This document shows positions 27,300-39,129 of a stretch of DNA of 64,000 nucleotides, one piece after another; within the stretch, counting starts at the first letter, position 1, and every line of letters starts with the position of its first letter. Source of the stretch: Psilocybe azurescens (Eukaryota; Basidiomycota; Agaricomycetes; Agaricales; Agrocybaceae); NCBI GenBank assembly GCA_023853785.1, contig JAJIRX010000782.1, forward strand, positions 1-64,000, in the 5' to 3' direction. The notes under the pieces are model-generated. The model saw only the letters and a list, made by a program, of their open reading frames with translations. It was not told the DNA's origin and ran no database searches. The position numbers and the translations under genes were made by a program.

Positions 27300-28566
27300 T
27301 CTGAATATCGTTGTAGAAGGGTAGATTGAGTGTTGGATGATTTTCTGCACAAGGTGACTCCGATCAATTGCTCCCAAACTGGATATGCTTCATTCTCCAA
27401 AATGTCTAAGCCCACGTGATCCGCTGGCTTTTGGAATCTTTGATGGTCACCCCGTGAGAACTTTGAACGCACCGAGCGCCGAGCACAGCTCACCATAGAG
27501 CATGCCAGGCACTGGCATAGCGAAGCGTTCTCACAACCACCACAACCAAACCTCGACACTCATGTAATGTCGACATCAACTGAACGCGGGTCAATTAAAT
27601 AGAGACTCTACGGTGAGCCGATTTGTTCTTTATAAAGATGTGAAGATTCTCATTATCACTCATAGGCAGTCTCATGCGAGAGTCATCCAAAGAGTCCAAG
27701 GCGCCTCACGCGACCCTTGTACAATTATCGTTCTCTCATGGCTAGCTCTCATGACCATGGAACGTTCGAACTTGCTTCTCAATGAACTGCCAAGATGTCA
27801 AAGCTTACGATTCTGGCTAATTCTGGCTGAGATCTTAGTCACTGAGTCTGCAACCTAGTGGCGAGCCAATTGAACAGACGGCCAGAGTTTGCGGGCAACA
27901 AATCTTAGGATGACGACTAGTCAAACTCTTTGAATAATCTTATTCAAATCTGAAAATCTCCATTCAACAGAATTCATGTTCCTTGGTTGACTCCACCGTC
28001 TCCTATCTCTACATCTATTCTTGATCATACGGCATGAGACTCGACGATTGGCTTCTGACGAAGATAAAAGGCTCGAATGATGTATAAGCTGTGTGTACTC
28101 ACGATTCTGGTCCTGAAGAATTCATCTTCAGACTTCCTGCAAGTTTTTCAAGGTCATATGCTGGATGATCTTATTAAACCCCGTGAACATGTCCTCTCTG
28201 TTTAACCTCTCTGTGAACCTCTCTGTAACTCTTGTCGCGAACCTACATCTTTGTAACTCCTCCATGGCTCTTCGTATGCTCCAAGGCCGTTACTAGGTTA
28301 ACGACGTTATTTCACCCGACTTTATCGAGCAGTTGGTGAAGCCATTGTGGTCTCCTCGCCTTTCCAATGAACTCATTCAGATCGTTCTCCTTGGTATCCA
28401 CGCCTGTCAACTACTCTTTTGCCCCTGGCGGCGCTGATCTTAATTTCGAGCCTTCTCAATGATCCCCGCTCTTTTTTGTGCTATACACTCATTTTAGCAA
28501 TGTAGAAATCCACCAGCGAACTTTCTAGTATCTACGGGCCGGCACGGCTTATACCGATTCACTTAG
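27300..28566. other. Intergenic, no gene recognised
   Basis: This is the upstream region of the Trm4 gene and of the PsiD-like gene. Short open frames (for example 27613-27858) have no recognisable motif. It contains a run of TCTCTGTgAACCTCTCTGTaA-type microrepeats near 28195-28230. Nothing else is supported. Confidence 0.5.
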
Positions 28567-28575
28567 TTATAAAAA
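28567..28575 (+). promoter_or_regulatory. TATA-like box of the first PsiD-like gene
   Basis: TTATAAAAA lies 84 bp upstream of the ATG at 28659. The second paralog has a TATATAAAG in the equivalent upstream region, which supports a regulated TATA promoter for both. Inference from sequence only. Confidence 0.4.
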
Positions 28576-28658
28576 TGTGTACCATATCAATAGGAACTAC
28601 CCAAGGAGTACTCTCCTCTCTCATTCCCTTTGGGCCGTGCTTAATCTCGAACAGACCA

Positions 28659-30038
28659 ATGCCACCTCAAACAGTGCTTAGCCGTTACGGCGGATGGCTC
28701 CCAAAAGCCGTAAAATCCATCATGCCTTCTTCCAAGAGCACCTTGAACACGCCAGGCGTAGGACGAGGGCCAACGCCCCGCACGAGCCACCGGTGCAAGC
28801 GTTCGAGAAAGCAATCAATTCTGATCCCATAATGTCCTTTTTGTTCAAGCAGGTCTTCCTACAAGTCTCACCAGAAAACCAGGTATATTTTCCATTTGAT
28901 TTATCGCTTTGCTCTGGAGTTATTAAAATTGGGCCAATAGATTCCCGACTTCGAGAATTTGCTGTGTATGATGGACCGCATCGTCGTCGCGGCCCCAAAG
29001 TTCCAGAATGCAGTAGGCGAGGCGGGAGAACCCATCGGGGTGCCAATGTATCTCCTCTTCGACCTCCTCAGCAACACCGGTGCAGCTTACGATTTATTCC
29101 GGATGCCTGCTTTCAATGTCGCCTTGAAAAATCTACTCAACGCCTGGGGTGAATATCTCATTTCTGGAGACTCCAACAACACCCTCACCGACGCAGAAGA
29201 CGGCTGGTTCGGGACATACGGCATCAAGAGCCTCGAGGAGAACCGCGGCAACTTCAACGCAACCTACGTCACCCCGAACCCCGACGCGGTCAACCGCGGA
29301 TACACATCCTGGGACGACTTCTTCACCCGTCAAATCCAGAGCAATGCGCGTCCTATTGACGAAGCTGGAAACAAGTCCCTCATCCACAACGCATGCGAGT
29401 CCACCGTCTACCGCATCGCGCGCAACGTCAAAGCGCACGACCAGTTCTGGCTGAAAGGCCAAGCCTACTCCCTCTATGATATGTTGAACATTAACGAGCC
29501 CGCGCGCGACGCCTACGTTAAGAAATTCGTTGGCGGCACAGTCTACCAGGCGTTCCTCAGCCCTCAAGACTATCACCGCTGGCGCAGCCCCATCGATGGC
29601 ACCATCGAAAAAGCCATCATTATCCCAGGCACCTACTACGCTGTCCTCCCCGACGACGGTGCGGAACCTAACGACCCGGATCTCGAAGTGCACGACCCCC
29701 GCGGCGCCCTGATCCGTTCTCAAGCTTGGCTCACAATGTACTCCGCACGCGCCCTCATCTTCATCCAAGCCGCCAACCCAGTCATCGGTCTCGTATGTTT
29801 CATCGGTGTCGGCATGGCGGAGGTATCGACTTGCACCCTGAGCGTCAAGGACGGGCAGAAGGTCCAAACAGGCGACGAACTCGGCATGTTCCACTTCGGC
29901 GGCTCCTCACACACCTTGATCTTTGGTCCTCATGTCGACGTCACTTTCGCTGACAACGTCATTATCGACCAACACCTTTGGGTCAACTCTATCATTGCTC
30001 AGGTGTCTGCTGCTAAGCAGCCTTCCGGAAGTTCTTGA
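28659..30038 (+). CDS. PsiD-like pyruvoyl decarboxylase (phosphatidylserine decarboxylase family), copy 1
   Basis: It belongs to the PSD family branch that in basidiomycetes includes L-tryptophan decarboxylases such as PsiD. These enzymes self-cleave at a Ser to form a pyruvoyl cofactor and release CO2 from an amino acid. Exon 1 is 28659-28882, the intron 28883-28940, exon 2 28941-30038. Visible motifs: YGGWLPK at the N terminus, IPDFENLL after the intron, GYTSWDDFFTRQ, LIHNACESTVYRIA, DYHRWRSPIDGTI, GVGMAEVSTC and the cleavage motif GMFHFGGSSH (GGSS, about 29884-29913). The usual mitochondrial targeting and C2 regions of true PSD are absent. An A4 run (28703-28706) breaks frame: one more A would join YGGWLPK to the HHAFFQEHLEH segment. 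Substrate is unproven. Copy 2 is at 56175. Confidence 0.88.
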
Positions 30039-30149
30039 AATTTTTAATCAGAAACAGTGTACGATATTTACCGAATCTTTCGAAGTCCCCTTTGCTTCCT
30101 ACTAGCTAAATCTTATACAATAAATTCAAGATGTCATTACGAGAATATT

Positions 30150-30262
30150 TTTGAACAATGAATCGGTGTCGATGTCACTTTGAAGTTTGGCTGAAGATAT
30201 CATCGTTGACAAGTACCTTTGGGCCACTTCCATTATCTCTCAGGTTTTTGCTGCTGTCTAGC
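30150..30262 (+). pseudogene. Relic of a third PsiD-like gene 3' end
   Basis: Bases 30165-30262 repeat the last exon of the upstream gene in degraded form: GTCGATGTCACTTTGAAGTT, then ATCATCGTTGACAAGTACC, TTTGGGCCACTTCC and ATTATCTCTCAGGTTTTTGC correspond to the segment at about 29933-30020 that encodes VDVTFADN...IIDQHLWVNSIIAQVSA. Only about the last 30 codons remain, so this is a tandem-duplication remnant with the rest deleted. Confidence 0.65.
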
Positions 30263-30294
30263 ATCTCTTGAGTGTCTGTCATGCAGACCTAGGT

Positions 30295-30910
30295 TACGAT
30301 ACGAAATATTGGATGGAGACCTGGCCGGAACATCATGCGGTTTAGCCTGGTATTAGTTTATACCCTTGAACCGAGACCATGCTGTTGCTACTGGGTTAGC
30401 CCTCATCCGTTGCCACTTTGGCTTTTGTTCATCCACGATTCGAAAAGAACTTGACAATAGATAATGTTCTCCACAGAAGTTATTATAGAACCACTAATTT
30501 CTCTATAGAGACGAAGACATATATTATGCCACACCCAAGTAAGTGCAGTAAGCACACTAATGTGAACAATATTTGTTTAGAACTTAAGTTATCCTAGCGG
30601 CATACTCTATCTTTGAGAATAAAACATAATACAGCCTCCAGTATCTGTGTTGCTCCACCAGGGCCCATATTTACATAGCTCACATCAAATCCCCCTGTGC
30701 CTATCACCCTGCGGGATTCCATTGACATATCTCAGCAATCTCAATTCCTTGGTCTCACCGTTTAATTTTCTTCGTCATGCAAGCTAGTAGCATCGGAGTG
30801 ACTACCGTCGTGATGCGCTGCTTTACGTCTTCAAGAACCCTACTACTACGTATATCTCACACTCAGTAGAATTAAGTATATTCGTCGCACAAATGTATAA
30901 AAATACTTCA
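30295..30910. repeat. Dispersed repeat, left copy
   Basis: This is homologous to 38390-38860 and, further on, to about 40815-40930. Shared words include GAAATATTGGAT, GGAACATCATGC, CACAGA(A) with ACCAC, CTATAGAGAC(A/G)AAGAC, CTTTGAGAATAAA, CCATAGCTCACATCA/CATAGCTCACATCA, GACATATCTCAGCAA and AGCTAGTAGCATC. No coding potential is recognised. The element type is unknown. Confidence 0.6.
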
Positions 30911-30936
30911 CTCTTTAACTAAACCTGTGAGATAAC

Positions 30937-31188
30937 CTACTCAAAACAAACTTGAATACCTTCAAAACCATCAGAATATTGACGGCTCCCCCATCGCTGC
31001 CCCCGTGCCAAGATGGAAATGTCCAGAGGTTTCCCTTTGGCGTCAACCAGGGCACACACCTTACCCCGCGCCATTCCTTCTTCTCTTTCTCTTCCGCGGC
31101 CGCCTACTAAGTATCTAGGGTCTGCATTCTTTCCCTCACATTCCCGAATCACAGCCTGACGCCTGTGCTTCGGGAAAGTGATCACCAT
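30937..31188 (-). pseudogene. Possible DDE-transposase scrap
   Basis: The minus-strand frame contains a segment GMARGKVCALVDAKGKPLDI, which resembles the R-G-G-x-x-T-K-I-H-A-L-V-D-x-x-G-x-P-L core of IS5/IS4-like or PIF-type DDE transposases. Only about 83 codons are open and no complete catalytic triad is present. It lies at the distal end of the dispersed repeat's left copy and is absent from the right copy. Low confidence. Confidence 0.3.
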
Positions 31189-31464
31189 ATCAATACTTAT
31201 ATTTAAGCGCCCATGATTCCTGTTCTCTTTGGAACAATTTTATTCACTATTAAGCATCTTGTTTCTTCAAACACAGCATTTTAACGAATGTGCAAGCTAT
31301 AAGTACAATTTTATGTCTTTTCCCTGACGTAAACCAGACTGATTCAAGGATGGGAATGCATTCTTTCAATTCCAATTTGGCTGTTGATCATCTTTACTTT
31401 GTCAAGCTGTAAGCACAAAAATCAGTGCCCCGTTTACAGTGCCCACGATTATTTCTGTCACTTA

Positions 31465-32396
31465 CTAGTTTACGGCAACACCGACAACAGTGTCGTGATA
31501 GTCGGTATCACCCCCATCTTCGGCATGGACCTGTAAAGAAATTTCTCAATACTTTTCATTGGCTGTCGAGTCAGCACACGCGCTCACCATCGTGAACGTG
31601 ACAGCATTCTTGCTGCCTATCTTGAACGAGTTCTATACCAATTTAATTATTAGAGAAAGCCCAAAGTCAGAATAATGAGACACCTACGAAGGTGTGGCGC
31701 GGGTCACTTTGAGCAAAGCTACCTGCCCCGGGCCTCTTGTGAGAGCAGTACACTGCGATATTGTAATCTTGCGAGTATGGGCCGATGCTAAAAACATGCG
31801 GGTCCGGTGGGACAATACTCTGCGGGACAACTTTAGTAATATCGAAGCGAGATCCGTTGGTCGTGGCATCCCACACGACCTGCGGATCAATAACAATGTT
31901 ATCGGTATCGAGGAGGTAAGTGTTGAAGCGCTGTTTCCATTCCGCTATCATTTGCTGAAGGAATTAAGATACGAAGTTAATAAGATGTAGTTAATACGGT
32001 ATGTTGGGGTTCAAAAATAAGGCTCGCTCACTCCAAAGACTATTGCGACGGTATTCTTGGGGAGCGGGACTACGACGACCGTCGCATCGCTGGGTCCATC
32101 ACACTGGGACAAGTTGATTGTTTTGATAAGGGCTTCCGATGCAAGAGGTGACATGTTGACCAATGGTATGTTGATTTCAGATTGGGGATTCTGATGAGAG
32201 AGGGGAAGAAAGCTAAGGACATTTTATACACTTGCAACGGTCGAATCGTGACTAATAGAATCTTGCCTGAGTAAGTTGCGAATAATAGTTCTGTGGCTTC
32301 AGTGTTAAAATTGTCAATATGGCTCTTCCGCGAATCATGTAAGTGTCTAAATTCAGTAAGGTTATACTTCGCCATAGCTTTCAAGACTGCGCACAT
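31465..32396 (-). CDS. Hypothetical protein with calcium-lectin-like C terminus
   Basis: Multi-exon minus-strand gene. A first exon (from ATG near 32396 or 32372) encodes MAKYNLTEFRHLHDSRK and a beta-rich stretch. The second begins NPQSEINIPLVNM and ends TVAIVFG before a donor near 32030. The third (31954 to about 31690) begins QMIAEWKQRFNTYLLD and ends DPRHTF. The fourth starts NSFKIGSKNAVTFTM, and a last one encodes VHAEDGGDTDYHDTVVGVAVN* (stop 31465-31467). The acidic EDGGDTDYHD loop resembles the calcium-binding D-x-DYND loop at the C terminus of PA-IIL/LecB-type calcium-mediated lectins and of DUF4114 proteins. No signal peptide is visible. Function is not established. Predicted length is roughly 220-230 residues. 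Confidence 0.6.
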
Positions 32397-33479
32397 ACCC
32401 CGTGGCTCTCTTTATCCTTCTCATGGGAGTAGATATTGCACGGGTTTCAGAGAAACTTCCAGAACATCGAAGTTGCCTCCCGGGAACCTCGATTGCTTGA
32501 AAAATTCCAACGATTCAAAGAAGGCAATAGAGGTATTAAAAGGGGCAAACTTGGTGTCTGCATCGTTTCAGCAAACATATGTCGTTCGCAAGTAAATAGT
32601 ACAGTCAGTACGAATTATGTAGTTTTACCATCGATAGAATATTTAGTCGAGTATCAATTGCACTTGATGGCTCACATAGACCAGAAATAGCTTAAACTAA
32701 ACGATACCACTTGAACTTCTATAAACCGGGTGACCCCTGTGTCTCGCACATTCTCCCAGATCAAAATATGTTGAAGCATAATTGCGATGGAGCCCCATCA
32801 CATGTATCGTTCCTTCTTTCATATTCTATTTTGAACATAATTAGACGGCTCCAGGCTCGTAATTCTTCGAAGTTCTAAAAATCACGGCCACAATGCTTAT
32901 TTTGGTTTCTTTTGGGAGAACAAACGATTGATCCGGTATTTCGAGGCATTTACATAGGATTGTTGAATCATAAAAGATCCATCATAGAGGTGTAGACAAC
33001 TGATGCGTACATTGTGGACGACTCGGTACACCTTATCGGGTTCAATGGCAAAGGTCCTTATCAACACGATCTTCAAGAATACTGAAGTATAAATCCCTAT
33101 GTTTAGTTCAGTTCCTTATTCTCGTGATCATTCAGGAACGAGTCTATTAGTCGTCGTGAGCTACTAGGTGCTCATTGGACGGAAAGGGGTTCTAGAATAC
33201 TTGCTTATCCGCGTTCACTGGTCAAATAAGATTGGGGTGATGTTCGTAAGGGAGTCGCTAGTCCTCTTTTTCGACAGTAATTAAGCCTCAAAAGGCATGC
33301 TAACGTACTATTTAAAGACAGGATATCTTTCAGACTGATAGTGCATCACTTGAAATGAACGGGGGCCGAATACTCCATCTTCTGAACTTCATATTCTTCA
33401 AAAGAACTCTGTTATGGGTTCATCAGGTACACGCAGCAGAACTTGAGACCATAACATAGGAGGTACAAATTGAATAACA
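32397..33479. other. Intergenic, no gene recognised
   Basis: This is the region between the lectin-like gene's start and the aldehyde dehydrogenase's end. Open frames such as 32436-32690 show no motif or codon pattern I trust. Nothing is supported here. Confidence 0.5.
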
Positions 33480-35662
33480 TCATGACGTTTTGATCTTCAT
33501 GTGAACAGATTGAGCTCTCGTGAGTTGATCATAACCTTTGAAAAAATCCATTAGCCAGGAGCCCGCGAGAATAATCACGATGTGGAAAGATGCACCAAAT
33601 TTGCTCAAGCTAACACCACGACCACTATCTTTAACCCCACACCATGCCAAAGCAGGATCAAGATAATCGCAACTATGTTTCATTTCCGCCGTCAGGTCAC
33701 ACTTCAGCCGAAAGCAGATAGGCTCACCGATTCAAGAAAACAGTTCCCGTCTCCAGCTCTTCAACGAACCTCAAGAAAGCTTCCTCCGATTGCGGATTGT
33801 CGTTAGCATTCGTCCATATTGACGCGGTCAGACCGTATGGAGAGTCATTCATGAGTCTGATGGCTTCATCGTCAGAGGATACCTGAAGTCCCGGAAATTC
33901 AGCCTCGTCGAATGACGATGAGAGAAAACAAAACACATCAAACCTTTTGAATGCCAACTACTGGTCCAAAGGTTTCTTCCTGTGCGATGGATCAGTCAGC
34001 ATGGGCAAGTAGCACGCGGTTCTTACGCACTTTCATGACATCCATGGCTGTAGAAAATGTCAAAGAGTCCCAACACAAACAAAAAAAAATAGTACGTACT
34101 GTGATTCACATCAACGAGCACTTGAGGAGCAACATAGGTCGTTCCGCTATCATAAGTCAGCATAATAGGCAATAAAGTGAATCCTAAATGATTAATCACA
34201 TTTTAGCCTGAGGAAAGAAGCTTTCAGGGAGCAAGTTCTTAGCCCCCGCGGCGACTGGAGTTCAAGGCGTGGGTGAGTATTCTGATATCAGCAAATACAT
34301 TATGGGTGTACCTGCATCTGCAACCTGCTTGCGGATGCGCTCAGCACCTGGTTAGACTGACAACAGGTCCAAGATTCGTCTCTTTCAACGTCGGATCTCC
34401 AAGTCGGTATGGCTGCAAATGAATTTAAAATTAATACAAAGTTTGAACGAGAGCGGGCCCATCACTAACCTTGGTGTTCTCAACGAATTTCTCCACAAAG
34501 GCATCATAAATGGATTCATGGACATAAATACGCTATGTGGTTGATATTTTAGCTTGGAATATTTTATAATATATTCAACTGACCTCAACCGCACAGCAAC
34601 TTTGTCCCGAGTTGAAGAAGGCGCCTTTTCCCACATGATTAATGAAAGATACAGTATAGTGATTGAGATACTAACCGTCTACCAGCTCTGGAACTGTATA
34701 ATCCAAATTGGCATCCGCCCTGACATATGCCGGGTCTTTTCCACCGAGCTACATGGAAGAGAGTCATGAGAGTGCTTAGAGGTGAATAATAATCGTGGAC
34801 ACGCACCTCTAAAGCCACGCCCTTGAAACCGACCGCATTTGCAGAAGTCTTGGCAACGGATCTCCCTCCTTGCACGCTCCCAGTAAACGACACAAAGTCG
34901 ATTGATGGATTGTTGATCGCTTGATTAGTCAGCTCTGGAGACAAATGGACTACTTGTATGACATTTTCAGGTAATCCCTGCCCTTGTAAGGGCCAATGCG
35001 AAACGTTCTGCGGTAAGTGGAGTCTGAGGAGACGGTTTCAAGAGTACCGCATTGCCGGAGATGATAGCAGGGAGAACTGAGTTTACAGAAACTAAGTAAG
35101 GGAAGCTAGATGTTATCAGGCTCTATACTCAAATGAATATGATAAGACTCACTTCCACGGTGCGATAACCAAAACAACTCCTAGAGGAACGCGCTTGATG
35201 TATCTTCGGAAACCAGGCTTATCGGTAGTCTCCAACGTCACATCGGCAAGGCTTGAAGCTGCAATACTCAGCATGTATTCCGAGCGTTCGATGAATCCGC
35301 GAATTTCTCCTGCACCCTGTGACACGGGGCTTCAACAGTGGAGCTGTGAGTGACTAGACAGGGGCATCAGAACTCAGGACTCACCGGCCCATCTGAAGTG
35401 ATAGCTCGAGAGGTATTTCATCCGACATTTTCCTGAATTCATCCTAGATCCATGAGACCCATCATATACCAACTATAAATGACAACCCTTACCACAAACT
35501 TCCTTCCTATAGCAATCCTTGCATCCAGAGGAACCTTTTTCCAAGTCTTCTGAGCGATAGCAGCACCTTGAATGATCTTGTCAAGTTCACTCTGAGAAGG
35601 ATATGTCCTGGAGATATAAGGTTGTTGGCTGTGGGGGTGACGGTTGTCTGTATTTCTGGAGC
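33480..35662 (-). CDS. NAD(P)-dependent aldehyde dehydrogenase
   Basis: An ALDH-superfamily enzyme oxidising aldehydes to acids. Minus-strand order: ATG 35660-35662 (MAPEIQTTV); ISRTYPSQSELDKIIQ and AAIAQKTWKKVPLDARI; GEIRGFIERSEYMLSIA; the cofactor-site entry VPLGVVLVIAPW; VSFTGSVQGGR; catalytic Glu in VALELGGKD; catalytic Cys in FFNSGQSCCAVERIYVHE; EETFGPVVG; DSPYGLTASIWT; CGVKDSGRGVSLS. The stop is at 33480-33482. About ten short introns. A five-base G run (33-37 of block 35601-35640, that is 35633-35637; C5 on the coding strand) breaks frame: one more base joins the ATG to ISRTYPS. Catalytic residues are intact. Substrate is unknown. It shares a 147-bp divergent promoter with PUP1. Confidence 0.9.
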
Positions 35663-35809
35663 CATGGTGGTTGAATTGCAAGAGGAATTTGACTAGATCT
35701 TATCTGTCCCGATTGGGCACGAAGGACATTAAGGTCACGTGAGGACGCGTACTCTCTGGCTTACGCGGTCTGCACCCACAGCTCAACCTTTTGTTCTCCA
35801 ATCTCACCA
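35663..35809. promoter_or_regulatory. Divergent promoter between ALDH and proteasome beta2
   Basis: Only 147 bp separate the two start codons. The segment contains CACGTGA (about 35735-35741), an E-box-like palindrome, and GC-rich text GAGGACGCGTAC. There is no clear TATA. Whether the two genes are co-regulated is inference. Confidence 0.45.
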
Positions 35810-36854
35810 ATGGCCACTTCAAATGTATATCGTTCTCCGGGATTCGAGTTCACAAATGAACTGAGGTGCGCCATGAAATAGAAAGTATCAGTATTGGCCA
35901 AGGACTCACATCTGCTAGGAACAACTTTTTGACCCAGAAAGGTCTCCCTTTACCAAAGGCTACCAGCACAGGAACAACCATTGTCGGTTGCCTCTTCAAA
36001 GATGGAATTGTACTGGGTGCAGATACCCGTGCAACAGAGGGTCCTATTGTTGCGGACAAGAACTGCGAGAAGGTGCGATCCCCATGGTTAACATGCAACT
36101 CTTTCTGACTTTCTTCTCAGATCCATTATATCACCGATTCAATTAGATGCTGTGGCGCTGGAACAGCCGCTGACACTGAATTCACGACCGCCCTCATCTC
36201 TTCGAACATGGAACTCCATGGTCTGCAAACTGGACGCAAACCTCGCGTCGTAACCGCAATGACAATGTTGAAGCAGATGTTGTATAGGTGGGTCATATAT
36301 ATCATGAGAGTAGACTACGAGGACTCAAGTAGACTCGGACGCCCCTTAGATATCAAGGCCAAATCGGCGCTGCTCTCGTCCTCGGAGGTGTCGATGCCAC
36401 AGGCCCTCACCTATTCACCATCCACCCCCACGGATCGACAGACAAGCTCCCATACGTCACTATGGGATCAGGAAGCTTGGCCGCCATGGCTGTGTTCGAA
36501 ACCGGCTGGAAGGCCAACATGGAGGTTTGTCAACTTATCATACGTATCTCATCATGATTGACTCACTAAACACCCTCCAAACAGCGCGAAGATGCCCTCC
36601 GACTAGTTAAAAGCGCCATCGCCGCTGGTATCTTTAACGACCTCGGTTCCGGCTCCAACATCGATGCCTGCATCATCACCGCCAACAACACTGAGATGCT
36701 CAGGAACGTCGAGATGCCTAACCAACGTGTCCAGAAAGAACGCGACTACAAATTCAAGAGAGGAACAACAGCTTGGAAGAAAGAGGACGTCCGGAAATTC
36801 GTTGTAGACGAACAATTGACGTTCATGGGCGGAGATGAGATGGATACTTCATAG
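35810..36854 (+). CDS. PUP1: 20S proteasome subunit beta2 (trypsin-like active subunit)
   Basis: Beta2 is one of three proteolytic subunits of the 20S core; a propeptide is removed to expose the N-terminal Thr. Exons: 35810-35865, 35919-36072, 36121-36287, 36350-36534, 36585-36854. The propeptide [20 protein letters not shown] is followed by the processing site [14 protein letters not shown], where the Thr of TTIVG becomes catalytic. Also seen are [28 protein letters not shown] and [16 protein letters not shown] (the G-S-G-S loop). The C-terminal arm ends MGGDEMDTS. Length of about 275 residues is normal for the family. The frame is clean. It shares a promoter region with the ALDH. Confidence 0.96.
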
Positions 36855-37056
36855 CTTGTTACTTTTACAACTTTTCTCGCTTCTGTACATACCACGCAAC
36901 CTGAAACTCTGATCTGAGCAATAAAGCGCAATTGTTTTGAGGAAACATTTGCGACTTGGTTCAAAATACTTGCAAATATCTTGTCACGATTCTCAACCTT
37001 TCTCGACGCGTCAATCACGAATTTCTGACTCAGGTTGCAGCTTGTTCTCAGCACTC

Positions 37057-38097
37057 ATGTCGGATTCTCTCTTTGACACCCTCCCCAAAAATGTTCAGCA
37101 ATCCATAGACGATGCCTTCAACACGGCCATTGATCCAAATAACTCATCAGGTTTTTCATCTTCACGCCCTAAGTCGAACCCAATTCCGAATGTTCCAACC
37201 GCAAGTAGTGGAAACGATGGCGGAGGCGGCGGATTCATCCTGGATGACAATGAAGGTGTTATCGGAGGGGCTTCCTCGTCGAAGACTCCAATTCTGAGCC
37301 CTCTAACAACTTGAAAAACAAACCTGGGGACCTAATTCCACTCGACCTAATCCCAACCGCTCTCCAACTCCTCGACCTCCCCCCCAGACGACGATGAAAT
37401 CCTCGCAGTGTTCCGGAACGCCGCCTCCGGCTGGTCTTCTTCTTCCCTGCAAATGCCCAAGCCCCTGGACCCTCAAGCACGGTATGTAAGCCGGGACGAC
37501 TGGCGTTCCGTGGGTGCTGTTCTACTTGAGAATCGCGTGAGCGACCAGGATGGAGACGAGGACCTAGACGGCGGCGACCTTTCAGAGTACGCCCAAGCTA
37601 GAGGAAATGATGAAGACGGAGACGTATTCATGAGTGACGAGTACGAGAACTCTGAGTCCTCTGGCGACAACGATAACTCCGACGACGAATACCACGACGA
37701 ACGGCATGCCTCCTCTCGTACTCGGGGTGGAAAGGCCTCTCAGCAACACAAACCCCAGCTCTCCCTACCTTCCCGATCCCAAACGCCCAAGAAACCTACA
37801 AGCCGGCAATATCAAACATGTCTAGATGCATACGCACTCTTCTTCCCTGACACTTCGATTGAAGAGCTCCCAAAGAAGCGAATAATGATATCTGATCTTC
37901 AAAGAGTCTCAAAACTTCTCGGTGAGAAAACCAAGGCTGAGGAGGTGCGTCTCATTATATATCAGATCTGGATCACTCATGCCAAAGGGTAACGCGACTA
38001 GATGATAGAGATGCTGGAGATGTTTTCGACTTCACAAGACAAAACCATGGACTTCAACGATTTCACCCGCATGATGATTGCAGCTAAACTGGCATAG
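37057..38097 (+). CDS. Acidic nuclear-type protein with EF-hand-like C terminus (Rad33-like?)
   Basis: MSDSLFDTLP at the N terminus is followed by a Ser/Gly-rich stretch, then LIPLDLIPTALQLLDLPP and DDDEILAVFRNAASGW, an acidic middle (DEDGDVFMSDEYENSESSGD, about 37610-37660), and a C terminus ALFFPDTSIEELPKKRIMIS ... MIEMLEMFSTSQDKTMDFND with a degenerate EF-hand (D-K-T-M-D-F-N-D-F). One intron (37945-38001) is clear. Two homopolymers disrupt the frame: G4 at 37267-37270 (one too few) and C7 at 37379-37385 (one too many). With those exceptions the frame runs through. The centrin-like tail suggests a Rad33-type repair factor or a centrin relative. I cannot decide. Confidence 0.6.
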
Positions 38098-38389
38098 ACT
38101 TTCAATGATGGGTCACATTACTCCTCTAAGCCTACCAAAGGAGATACGTCTCGTGTCCCTCTCGCCTGGAGTCTACACTTCTACAGCAGCTGTCCTGCCC
38201 CCTCTGCCCTTCTATTCTGCGAACAGGCTTGGTCCTGCCTCCCACACCACGGCCGACGGGGACAAAGATGATCATCACACACATCTCGCCGTGGGGCTTC
38301 ACTGATAAACCACATTTTTGGATCTTGCATGTTCTGCTGAGGCTTTACAATATTCCTGCATAAGCTGACTGTGGATCTGTTGTGCAGGT

Positions 38390-38860
38390 TACAATAGGAA
38401 ATATTGGATTGAAACAACCTCCCGATGGAGCCTAATCGGAACATCATGCAGGTTAGCCTTGTATTTAATTTGTACCTTTGAACCAAGAACGCGCTGTTCC
38501 TACGGGGTTAGTTTTCGTCGTTGTTACTTCGGTTTTAGGTCTCTGTTGCTCGTCCGTGATTCGAAGAGAGCTTGGTAACAAAGTAATTTTCTTCACAGAA
38601 CCACCCATTTTCTAATCTATAGAGACAAAGACGTATAACAAGCCACACCTCAACATGCTGGTCTTTGAGAATAAACCATAATTCAGCCGGTTTGCAACTC
38701 GGACTGTTATCTGTGTTCGTCCACCCAGGCCCCATAGCTCACATCAACCCCCACCTGCACAAATCACTCTGTGGAGCTCTATCGACATATCTCAGCAACC
38801 CTGATCCCATGGTCTCACCGTCGGCCTCGTCGTGCGAGCTAGTAGCATCAGATAGACTAC
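38390..38860. repeat. Dispersed repeat, right copy
   Basis: Homologous to 30295-30780: GGAAATATTGGATTGAAACA, GGAACATCATGCAGGTTAGC, CTATAGAGACAAAGACG, CTTTGAGAATAAACC, AGCTCACATCAACCCCCACC, GACATATCTCAGCAACCC and GAGCTAGTAGCATCAG all have counterparts there. The repeat seems to resume at about 40815-40930 after the LRR-like gene region. Identity looks near 75-80 percent by eye. Confidence 0.6.
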
Positions 38861-39129
38861 GCTTGCCCATAAATAAAGTTTGTTGAACAATACCAACCTT
38901 CAAGAACGGAATACGTTGGCACGGCGGCGGCGCTACATAGCTGATAACACTCCACCATTCTCTTATAGACGGACTGGCAGTGTCCGGTCCCACCTCGAAA
39001 CCCAAATCTGTTCCCGCGATAGCTTTCCAACCAAACCGATCGCACCTGAACGCTTTCGATATTCGACATGCAGAGAGTAGTCATGTCAATAAGAACTTTC
39101 TGAAAAACAATACGTCAATATGTAGTTGA

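Noticed and set aside
29133..29894. 253-codon open frame antisense to PsiD-like gene 1 (and a 243-codon one at 56791-57522 antisense to gene 2)
   Set aside because: Both lie exactly opposite conserved coding exons with high GC at third positions, which leaves the reverse frame open. The sense frames carry all family motifs.
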